From JBBRGG01 sp038240875 (GTDB lineage: Bacteria > Planctomycetota > Phycisphaerae > Phycisphaerales > UBA1924): a stretch of 7,257 nt of DNA. Shown one piece after another: positions 1-5,662 of this stretch. Location: contig JBBRGG010000183.1 in NCBI GenBank assembly GCA_038240875.1, forward strand, positions 1 through 7,257. Reading direction: 5' to 3'. A program made the translations under genes and the position numbers. The notes below the pieces were generated by a model, which saw nothing but the letters and a program-made list of their open reading frames with translations, was not told the origin of the DNA and searched no databases. How positions within the stretch are numbered: position 1 is the stretch's first letter; every line of letters starts with the position of its first letter.

Positions 1-150
1 GATGATCGGCGTGATGAACGCAGTGACGACAGGCGGGATGATCGGCGCGTGAGTCGTGACGACCGTGGCGAGCCCGTGGTTGAGACGGTGGGCGAGAAGA
101 TGGGCGAGAAGGTGGCCGAGAAGGTTGAACGGCGCGATCGAGTGGAATGA
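1..150 (+). CDS. C-terminal fragment of an unidentified, highly charged protein
   Basis: The frame starting at base 1 is open for 49 codons and stops at TGA 148-150; the 5' end lies outside the window. The first half is built of alternating Asp and Arg (DDRR recurs), and the second half is a short EK-repeat (GEKMGEKVAEKVERR). Such tails are usually disordered, RNA- or protein-binding extensions, so no function can be assigned. The DNA carries matching internal repeats: GATGATCGGCG occurs at 1-11 and 38-48, and GGCGAGAAG-type units repeat around 90-125. A rho-independent terminator 67 bases after the stop fits a gene end on this strand. The reverse strand is also open here but has no start codon or terminator, so the plus strand is preferred with moderate confidence. 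Confidence 0.5.
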   Translation, partial: DDRRDERSDDRRDDRRVSRDDRGEPVVETVGEKMGEKVAEKVERRDRVE

Positions 151-162
151 CGGATTCGCGCA

Positions 163-195
163 GGATATTTTTGGCTTACACAAGCGGTAATATCC
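163..195 (+). other. Stem-loop in the 3' untranslated region
   Basis: GGATATT (163-169) is exactly complementary to AATATCC (189-195). Inside that stem, GCTT (174-177) pairs with AAGC (182-185) around an ACAC loop. There is no T-tract directly after it, so it is not itself a terminator. It may be a 3'-end processing or stability structure for the upstream gene, or chance. Confidence 0.3.
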
Positions 196-216
196 CTATT
201 TGCAACTACTTGGGAC

Positions 217-249
217 ACTCGCCATGATTATATCTGGGCGAGTTTTTTT
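217..249 (+). terminator. Rho-independent terminator of the leftmost gene
   Basis: ACTCGCC (217-223) pairs perfectly with GGCGAGT (237-243) across a 13-base loop, followed at once by a run of seven T (243-249). It lies 67 bases past the stop of the left-hand reading frame and upstream of the tRNA promoter, so it separates the two units. Confidence 0.75.
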
Positions 250-329
250 GAATGGGTACAACGACACTTACTGTGGCTTGTGCGCGGGTGTTTACTGCTT
301 TCTTGCGATGGAAAGCTGACGGGACAGAG

Positions 330-358
330 TGGCAAGGCATAGGCGCGAGGCGTATAGT
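330..358 (+). promoter_or_regulatory. Candidate sigma-70-type promoter of the tRNA gene
   Basis: TATAGT at 353-358 matches the -10 consensus at five of six positions. A poor -35 element, TGGCAA (330-335), lies 17 bases upstream. Initiation around 365 would give a leader of only about five bases before the mature tRNA at 370. The -10 spacing is good, the -35 is weak, and the call rests on sequence match only. Confidence 0.4.
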
Positions 359-369
359 TTGAACTCTTT

Positions 370-444
370 GCCGAGGTAGCTCAGCTGGTTTAGAGCGGCG
401 GATTCATAACCCGCAGGTCGGCGGTTCAAGTCCGCCTCTCGGCA
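370..444 (+). tRNA. tRNA-Met (CAT anticodon, elongator type)
   Basis: The cloverleaf folds fully. The acceptor 370-376 pairs with 437-443 (last pair G-T), with discriminator A444. The D stem is GCTC 379-382 with GAGC 393-396, and GG lies in the D loop. The anticodon stem is 398-402 with 410-414, with an A-C opposition at its loop end. The anticodon CAT is at 405-407. The T arm is GGCGG 420-424 with CCGCC 432-436 around TTCAAGT. The CCA end is not encoded (CTT follows), so it must be added by the CCA-adding enzyme. The regular first acceptor pair G-C, and the absence of three consecutive G-C pairs next to the anticodon loop, argue against the initiator tRNA. A tRNA-Ile2 whose CAT is changed to lysidine-AT cannot be excluded from sequence alone. 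Confidence 0.96.
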
Positions 445-696
445 CTTACGTACGTTTTTGCTGGTTACTTCGCGAGCCAAATAGTGCGGCGTTTCGTGTT
501 TAGAAACTCGCCGACGATAGCCGTATGGCTGCGCTTAGAAAAATGCCTACCAAGAATAAGAATATCACACGGTTTGAGTTTATCACAGAATGCACAAGTA
601 GAAAATAGTAAGCACATGCGAGACGCCTGTGCCACGAGAAGAAGTGGTCATTCTGTGAGCGGTATTACGACATAAAGCAACGAATTATGTGTACAG
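445..696 (+). other. Gene-poor, AT-richer region with several inverted repeats; possible structured RNA or decayed gene
   Basis: No intact gene is convincing here. Four inverted repeats are visible. CGGCG 487-491 pairs with CGCCG 509-513, with TTTC/GAAA pairing inside. AGCC 519-522 pairs with GGCT across a GTAT loop. GCACA 612-616 pairs with TGTGC 628-632, enclosing GCG-AGA-CGC. A perfect 10-bp helix forms between TCACAGAATG 583-592 and CATTCTGTGA 649-658 and encloses the previous hairpin. ACATAA 670-675 pairs with TTATGT 685-690. The region runs straight into a strong terminator, so a plus-strand transcript probably ends there. It does not match tmRNA, SRP RNA, RNase P RNA or 6S RNA by motifs I can recognise. 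A rival reading is a decayed small gene: the frame from ATG 525 gives a 27-residue peptide before two stop codons at 606 and 609. Confidence applies to the region being non-ordinary, not to an RNA family. Confidence 0.4.
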
Positions 697-749
697 AACT
701 ATGCCTGCTTAGTCCCATGGCTGAGAGACGCGGGCATAGTTTATTTTTT
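697..749 (+). terminator. Strong rho-independent terminator of an unassigned plus-strand transcript
   Basis: AACTATGCCTGC (697-708) pairs with GCGGGCATAGTT (730-741) over twelve base pairs, one of them a T-G wobble. The loop is 21 bases, followed by TATTTTTT (742-749). The opposite strand has no T-tract, so it is directional. The nearest recognised plus-strand gene upstream is the tRNA, 250 bases away, which implies either a long tRNA transcript or a separate short transcript in between. Confidence 0.75.
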
Positions 750-906
750 GCGAGCTGATATGCGCGAACTAGACTGGCGTGAACTGGGTGGTGTGCGTGT
801 CGGGCTTGGCTGCGGTACGCTAATGCAACGTTGCAGATAACACGCTGAGAGCGTGCCCACCTTCACGCTATTGGTGTCAGGGTCGGAACAGAGCAGGAGC
901 TTATTC
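750..906 (+). promoter_or_regulatory. Leader region of the M20 peptidase gene with a palindrome and a hairpin
   Basis: This gap between the terminator and the peptidase start must hold that gene's promoter, but no convincing -35/-10 pair is seen. It contains a perfect 10-base palindrome, GCAACGTTGC (825-834), and a tight hairpin, CACGCT-GAG-AGCGTG (841-855). Either could be an operator or a leader structure; nothing further supports a regulator. AGGAG at 895-899 is the Shine-Dalgarno sequence for ATG 907. Confidence 0.3.
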
Positions 907-2412
907 ATGGCAGGGACTACGACTGTGGGCAAGGGCGCGTCGGCAAGTGCAACGAGCCCAGAACTTGTCAAGGCGATGGCGTTTCTCCATGCTGACGAGG
1001 CGCATGCGGTTGCACGCTTAGTAGATTGGCTGAAGATTCCAAGCATTTCGACGGACCCAGCGTACAAGGGTGAAGTTGCGAAGGCGGCAGATTGGGCTGC
1101 GGCACAACTTCGCGAGCTTGGGTTCCAGGTTGAAGTCAAAGAAACTGGTAAGCCAGCAGGCTCGGGGCATCCGATCGTGCTGGCAAAGTCAGCGGCGGCG
1201 ATTACAGCGGAGAAGTCGAAAACCAAGGGTAACGGCCCTCATATCTTGTTTTATGGACACTATGACGTTCAGCCGGTTGATCCGGTGAACTTGTGGGACA
1301 GCCCGCCCTTTGAGCCGGTGGTGCGTGAGGCAAAGCCAGGCGAAGCCGGTGGCACTCGGGTGGTGGCGCGAGGCGCGGTCGATGACAAGGGGCAAGTGGC
1401 GTCGTTTCTTGATGCGCTGCGAGCGTGGAAACACGCGACGGGCGACGCGACCGGTGGCGTGGCGTACACGATTTTGCTTGAAGGAGAAGAAGAGTCGGGC
1501 TCGACAAGTCTGGAGGCGTTTCTCGTAGCGCATCAGACAGATCTAAAGGCATGCGATGTATGCCTGATCTCGGACACGGGGATGTTGGGGCGTGGCAGGC
1601 CTGCGATAACGTATGGTGTGCGCGGGCTTGCGTATACCGAGATTATTTTGCACGGGCCGAATCAGGATTTGCACTCGGGGCTTTGGGGCGGGAGGGTACC
1701 CAATCCGATCAATGAGCTGGTACAGATTCTTGGTCAGATGTGGACGTGGGAGCGAGCGGTGCGAATTCCTGGGTTTTATGACGATGTTGCGGAGTTGTCG
1801 TATGAAGAGCGGGCGGCATGGCGTGAGCTGAACTTTGATCCGGCGGAGGCTCTGGCGAAGATTGGGTTGCCTCCTGAGTCGGACATTGGCGAGAGCTGGT
1901 ATACCGCGTCGGAGCGGGAGTGGGCCAGGCCGACGGCGGAGATTAATGGGATAATGGCGGGATATACAGGGGTTGGGGCCAAGACGGTGATTCCATCGCA
2001 CGCGATGGCGAAGGTGAGCTTTCGGTTAGTGCCGAATCAGACGCCGGATAAGACGGTTTCGATGTTCTTCGATTGGTTGCAGAGCAAGACGCCACCGGGA
2101 TGCCGATGGGAATTGAAGGATTTGCATGGCGGGCATCCGGCGACATGTTCGACGGATTCGCCGACGCTGGCAGCTGCGACGCGGGCCTTGGAACATGCGG
2201 CTGGTCGTAAGCCAGATTTGATCAAGTCGGGCGGGTCGATACCGGTTGCTGGGATGCTGCGGGCGTTGGTGGGGATCGACACGATCTTCATGGGCTTTGG
2301 GCTGGATGACGACCGGGTGCACAGCCCCAATGAGAAGTTTGAGTTGGATTGTTTCCGGCTGGGGGCGAGGGCGCACGCGGCGTTTATTGCGGAGTTGAAA
2401 GCGATGACGTAA
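907..2412 (+). CDS. M20 family zinc dipeptidase (carnosinase/Xaa-dipeptidase-like)
   Basis: A cytoplasmic di-zinc aminoacyl-dipeptidase of the M20 clan (CNDP/ArgE/DapE fold), expected to split dipeptides or small peptides. The start is ATG 907 because AGGAG ends seven bases before it. An in-frame GTG at 853 lies inside a hairpin and lacks such a site. The protein is 501 residues, slightly longer than the usual 450-480. All metal and catalytic positions are visible: His118 and Asp120 in GHYDVQP, bridging Asp159 in RGAVDDKG, catalytic Glu195 and ligand Glu196 in EGEEESGS, Asp223 in ISDTG, and ligand His472 in DRVHSPNE. The inserted lid/dimerisation domain (roughly 235-395) carries the conserved His256 (QDLHSG) and Arg373 (SFRLVPNQ), which in characterised carnosinases help bind substrate across the dimer. 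No signal peptide is seen. It appears monocistronic and converges on the next gene. The family is firm; the exact substrate is unknown. Confidence 0.95.
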   Translation: MAGTTTVGKGASASATSPELVKAMAFLHADEAHAVARLVDWLKIPSISTDPAYKGEVAKAADWAAAQLRELGFQVEVKETGKPAGSGHPIVLAKSAAAITAEKSKTKGNGPHILFYGHYDVQPVDPVNLWDSPPFEPVVREAKPGEAGGTRVVARGAVDDKGQVASFLDALRAWKHATGDATGGVAYTILLEGEEESGSTSLEAFLVAHQTDLKACDVCLISDTGMLGRGRPAITYGVRGLAYTEIILHGPNQDLHSGLWGGRVPNPINELVQILGQMWTWERAVRIPGFYDDVAELSYEERAAWRELNFDPAEALAKIGLPPESDIGESWYTASEREWARPTAEINGIMAGYTGVGAKTVIPSHAMAKVSFRLVPNQTPDKTVSMFFDWLQSKTPPGCRWELKDLHGGHPATCSTDSPTLAAATRALEHAAGRKPDLIKSGGSIPVAGMLRALVGIDTIFMGFGLDDDRVHSPNEKFELDCFRLGARAHAAFIAELKAMT

Positions 2413-2444
2413 CGAGAGGGGAAGGGTTGGAATAGGAGGGGCGA

Positions 2445-2819
2445 TTACGCGGCTTTTTTTTGGCCATGGGAAGAGTTGCCGTGCGCGGAGTTGCGTGAAC
2501 TGGAGTGCGAGTTTGATTGAGGTTTAGCGTGCGATTTGGCGTGTGGGGTGGGGGAGTTTGATTGAGATTTGTTTTGCGAGTCAGAACTGGACGAGAGAAG
2601 TTCAACATCTTCGACTATTTCTACGTCGTTGCTGTTATTGCTTTCCAAGCTGCGGATTCGCTCGAGGTGTTGGCTACGAAGGAAGTTGACCCGGACGCGG
2701 AGATCGTGGAGTTTTTGCTCGTTGTACACGGCGTTTGCCAGCACGTGAAGCATGCTGAGGACGACGACCGCGGCGATGATGGCGATAATGACCCAGAATT
2801 GGTCGGCGAGTAGAGTCAT
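2445..2819 (-). CDS. Small single-span membrane protein with a polar low-complexity tail
   Basis: Not recognised as a named family. The 124-residue product has one strong N-terminal membrane helix (about residues 8-28, rich in I, V and A). A charged, probably helical or short coiled-coil stretch follows (about 33-62, with many Arg, Leu and Glu), then an acidic patch (64-74). The tail of about 45 residues is almost entirely Ser, Asn, His, Gln and Lys. The layout suggests a type of anchor with a cytoplasmic or periplasmic disordered tail; function is unknown. QSNS is encoded twice by a 13-base direct repeat, GAGTTTGATTGAG as read on the plus strand (2509-2521 and 2554-2566). An A8 run near the 3' end (T at 2454-2461 on the plus strand) encodes the Lys-Lys close to the C terminus. 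The start at 2819 has no clear Shine-Dalgarno. The gene converges on the peptidase with a 32-base gap and is divergent from the large membrane gene. Hydrophobic N terminus and tail composition favour this strand over the overlapping plus-strand frame. Confidence 0.65.
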   Translation of the reverse strand: MTLLADQFWVIIAIIAAVVVLSMLHVLANAVYNEQKLHDLRVRVNFLRSQHLERIRSLESNNSNDVEIVEDVELLSSSSDSQNKSQSNSPTPHAKSHAKPQSNSHSSSRNSAHGNSSHGQKKAA

Positions 2820-2837
2820 CAGGAATGCAATCGGCGC

Positions 2838-2868
2838 TTGAACCTTTCGGGTTCATGTCCTGTACGAT
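2838..2868 (+). promoter_or_regulatory. Weak candidate promoter for the large membrane protein gene
   Basis: TTGAAC (2838-2843) and TACGAT (2863-2868) each match the sigma-70 consensus at four of six positions, but the 19-base spacer is long. Between them TGAACC (2839-2844) can pair with GGTTCA (2850-2855). If this is the promoter, translation cannot begin at the in-frame TTG at 2838. Support is slight. Confidence 0.2.
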
Positions 2869-2903
2869 GGGGGGCGAAGCATGACCTTCCAAGGGAACGA
2901 ACT

Positions 2904-5597
2904 GTGTTGATCGTGAGGGCTATGAGGACTATGCCGAAGGATTTCTGGACTGGATCTGTGCGTGGTGTGCGGGGGGTTTGGCCGTGGAGTGCGGCGAGGC
3001 CGACTTGGTGCACTTTGGCGTGGCCAGTTACGATGTGTTGCGTTCCGAAGTGGATAGTGCACGCGCTAGTTGTGATGTGCATCGCGGTGATGCCTGGCGG
3101 CATATGTGCGCAACCCGTTGGTGGTACAGTTACTGGAAATAATCAGGGTGCGGGCTCGGTCGCGGTTGCGCTCGAGACCTTTGGCGTAGGAAACGTGTCT
3201 CGGCCGGGCGAATGGGTTGGCGTGCGGATAAAGCTGACTGATTCGTCGCCACGCGAGCGCAACGTGTTGGTTCGACTTGCGGTGACGGATCCGGACGGGG
3301 ACACGGCTGTAGCACAGCGGCAGTTGACGTTGAACCCGGGGGTTGCGCAGGGTTCATGGCTGTACTTTCGGTTGCCCTTTGCCTTTGATGCAAGCCGAGG
3401 AGTAGTAGCGAGCGTGCATGAGGCGCTCGAACCAGAGACGGGTTCGGAATCGCGTGAGTACTTGCCTGGAAAGTTGTTGGCAAGGCAGCCTTTGACCCCA
3501 ACACCCGCAAATTCGGTCTTACCCAAGACTCTTGGTGTGTTAGCGGCAATCGGCGGCGATGAACTGGGTCTCAAGCGGTATTCGACTCGGCTGGATGGGG
3601 CTGGCGCGAAGGGGACATACACGCCTTATGGGCATGAAGCGACGGAAGTGGTGACAGGGCTCACGCCTGCGGGGATGCCAGATCGGTGGATGGGGTATGC
3701 ACCGATGTGGGGGCTTGTGTGGGGGCCAGGGGTTGAGCCGACGGAGGTTCGAGGGGATCAAGCGCGGGCTGTTCGAGAATGGGTCGAGCGTGGCGGGCAC
3801 TTGGTTGTGGTGCTACCTTCGGTTGGTCAGCAGTGGACGAACCCCGAGACCAACGAGCTGCATTCGATCATGCCTGTGGTGAGCGTGTCGCGGCGTGAGG
3901 GCGTGGATATGGAGCCTTATCGCGCGTTGTTGCAACGAACGCGAACTCCTTCGGCATTGTCCAAGTCGGGCGTGGTGCACAATTTCACGCCGATGGCGCA
4001 GGCCGGGCCGGGCGAGGCGATTCGAGTGCTCAATGGGCCTGATGGGCAGTGCGTGGTGGCTCGGCGCTTGGTAGGCGCGGGGATGGTGACGCTAATCGGA
4101 TTGGATTTGGGTGCGCCTTCGATGCGGGCATCGGTGCGTGCGGATGTGTTTTGGCACCGGATCTTTGGTCGAAGGGGCAGCCTTGATGGTGGTTCGGCGG
4201 AGACGCTCTCGCTGGGTGCGGCGTCGCAGCGTGAAGTCACGATCTATGACGAAACTGTTTCCGAGATTATTGAGAAGCGAGGCAGGGCGCAGGGTGGCTT
4301 GCTGCTTGGGTTTGTGGTATTCGTGGTGTACTGGCTGGTTGCCGGGCCTGTTGGTTATGCGATCTTGAAGAATCGAAAGAAGACGCAGCACGCGTGGACA
4401 GCGTTTGTGGCTGCGTCGGCGCTGTTCACGGGCTTTGCATGGGGCGGGGCATCGCTGCTTAGGCCTGGCACGGTCGAAGTGTCGCACATGACGTTTCTGG
4501 ATCATGTGTATGGGCAGCCTTTGAGTAAGGCGCGGATGTGGGCGAGTGTGCTGTTGCCGAAGTATGGCGACGCGACGATTGCCATTGGTGATCCGACAGA
4601 GCTTGGGAGTACACGTTCGCCCGGGGTGATTTCGGCGTGGGACCAGCCACAGGAAGACGCGGCTCGAGTGAGTTTTTTGGATGCTCGCGATTACGTTGTT
4701 GATGCGCGAAGCTGGGAAACCATGCGTGTGCCCGCGCGGTGGACGATCAAGCAGGTGCAGGCGGATTGGAGCGGAGGGCCACGCTGGAAGATGCCTCGGC
4801 CTATCGCGGCGGATGGCTCGACCGAAGGGACGCTGCGGGTTGTTGGGCTGGTGCCCAATTCGACCACGGGCATCGTTGATGGAATTTTGCGGCACGAGCT
4901 GCCTGGTGCGCTGCGCGATGTGGTGATTGTTGTAGTGCGCGGGCAATCGGAGATTGCGCCAGTGATCGAGCCACGAGATCCGGTCAAGGCGACCTCGAGT
5001 ACGAGCGATAGCAGCGGGCGGTCACGCGGGATGACCACGGATGGTGCGTTGTTCGCGGACGCGTTTATGTTCAGTTATTCGCTTTGGAAGCCTGGTGAAG
5101 ATCTTGATCTATCGATCGTGACGCGAGGTTCACAGGGAGAAACATCGGCGACTCGCGGGCTTAGGCGGTACTCGCCTGTGGGCGAGAGTCCTTCGGCAAT
5201 AACCGGGTTTCTGCAGCGAACATTGCCACCGCGAGACTGGGCAACGGGCGTGGCCTTCTTGCCTTTGTTGGAGCCACCCGACTTTGATACTTCGACGCCA
5301 GCCGGGCAACGTGCATCGGTGGTTCGTGTGATGACGCATGGGCTGGATCTGGCGCGGTGGTTTACTTCGCCTTGCGTGATTGTGATTGGTGTGGTTGATA
5401 CGAATGAAGATGGGAATGGCGTGGAGTCGCCAGTACCGATCGCGGTCGATGGGGTGCTTGCCAAATCGAGCGGGACCACGATCGTGCGCTGGGTGTACCC
5501 TTTGCCGGATGAGGCTCCCCTCTATCGCCCGGCTTTGGGCGAAGCGGCCGAGACGATAGAAACAGGCATCGATTCAGCGAGAACGCCTGGAACGTGA
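2904..5597 (+). CDS. Large exported membrane protein with glutamine-amidotransferase-like region, partner of the ABC ATPase
   Basis: Not a named family that I can fix. From GTG 2904 it is 897 residues. A hydrophobic segment at about 50-65, ending in ICA-QP, looks like a signal peptide cleaved near residue 69. It is followed by a beta-rich extracytoplasmic region (about 85-170) and an alpha/beta region (about 208-403). That region has the look of class-I glutamine-amidotransferase-like domains (GYAPMWGLVWGP, then VREWVERGGHLVVVLPS), with no catalytic Cys triad evident. Two membrane helices follow at about 464-488 and 497-519, joined by a short Arg/Lys-rich loop (GYAILKNRKKTQHAW), then a C-terminal domain of about 375 residues. 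The layout recalls GldG-like and GPVNYLVL-type membrane proteins encoded next to ABC ATPases. The start is uncertain: AAGGGA (2891-2896) sits seven bases before GTG 2904, but ATG 2922, ATG 2931 or ATG 3033 are possible, and 3033 would give a textbook signal peptide. It likely forms an operon with the ATPase 65 bases downstream. Confidence 0.85.
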   Translation: MLIVRAMRTMPKDFWTGSVRGVRGVWPWSAARPTWCTLAWPVTMCCVPKWIVHALVVMCIAVMPGGICAQPVGGTVTGNNQGAGSVAVALETFGVGNVSRPGEWVGVRIKLTDSSPRERNVLVRLAVTDPDGDTAVAQRQLTLNPGVAQGSWLYFRLPFAFDASRGVVASVHEALEPETGSESREYLPGKLLARQPLTPTPANSVLPKTLGVLAAIGGDELGLKRYSTRLDGAGAKGTYTPYGHEATEVVTGLTPAGMPDRWMGYAPMWGLVWGPGVEPTEVRGDQARAVREWVERGGHLVVVLPSVGQQWTNPETNELHSIMPVVSVSRREGVDMEPYRALLQRTRTPSALSKSGVVHNFTPMAQAGPGEAIRVLNGPDGQCVVARRLVGAGMVTLIGLDLGAPSMRASVRADVFWHRIFGRRGSLDGGSAETLSLGAASQREVTIYDETVSEIIEKRGRAQGGLLLGFVVFVVYWLVAGPVGYAILKNRKKTQHAWTAFVAASALFTGFAWGGASLLRPGTVEVSHMTFLDHVYGQPLSKARMWASVLLPKYGDATIAIGDPTELGSTRSPGVISAWDQPQEDAARVSFLDARDYVVDARSWETMRVPARWTIKQVQADWSGGPRWKMPRPIAADGSTEGTLRVVGLVPNSTTGIVDGILRHELPGALRDVVIVVVRGQSEIAPVIEPRDPVKATSSTSDSSGRSRGMTTDGALFADAFMFSYSLWKPGEDLDLSIVTRGSQGETSATRGLRRYSPVGESPSAITGFLQRTLPPRDWATGVAFLPLLEPPDFDTSTPAGQRASVVRVMTHGLDLARWFTSPCVIVIGVVDTNEDGNGVESPVPIAVDGVLAKSSGTTIVRWVYPLPDEAPLYRPALGEAAETIETGIDSARTPGT

Positions 5598-5600
5598 TGA

Positions 5601-5612
5601 TCGATTAATCGA
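5601..5612. repeat. Perfect 12-base palindrome between the membrane protein and ABC genes
   Basis: TCGATTAATCGA is its own reverse complement and begins three bases after the tandem stop codons (TGA TGA) of the upstream gene. It has no following T-tract, so it is not a classical terminator. It could be an operator for the ABC gene, or chance. Confidence 0.35.
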
Positions 5613-5662
5613 CGATGTAGGATCTTGTTGCGAATTGTTCTCCTGGAGTGCGTGCCTTGCCA

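Noticed and set aside
292..480. Minus-strand 62-codon reading frame
   Set aside because: It is the antisense of the tRNA gene; the translation with LNRRPAGYESAALNQLSYL is a well-known artefact of tRNA antisense frames.
484..675. Plus-strand 63-codon reading frame after the tRNA
   Set aside because: No recognisable domain, no clear ribosome binding site, and it overlaps the inverted repeats; composition does not resemble the neighbouring genes.
741..1226. Minus-strand 161-codon reading frame overlapping the peptidase start
   Set aside because: It is antisense to conserved M20 sequence and runs into the terminator; Ser/Ala/Pro-rich shadow of a real gene.
2413..2461. Possible terminator between the convergent peptidase and small membrane genes
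   Set aside because: There is a T8 run, but only a three-pair stem (GCG-ATTA-CGC) before it, and the run lies inside the opposite coding sequence.
2562..2813. Plus-strand 83-codon reading frame opposite the small membrane protein
   Set aside because: The opposite strand has a clear membrane helix and coherent architecture; this frame is its shadow.
2885..3142. A second plus-strand frame inside the N-terminal region of the large membrane gene, with protein-like, acidic composition
   Set aside because: It lacks a usable start near its beginning; the main frame has the third-position G bias of the rest of the gene and supplies the signal peptide, so no frameshift is needed.
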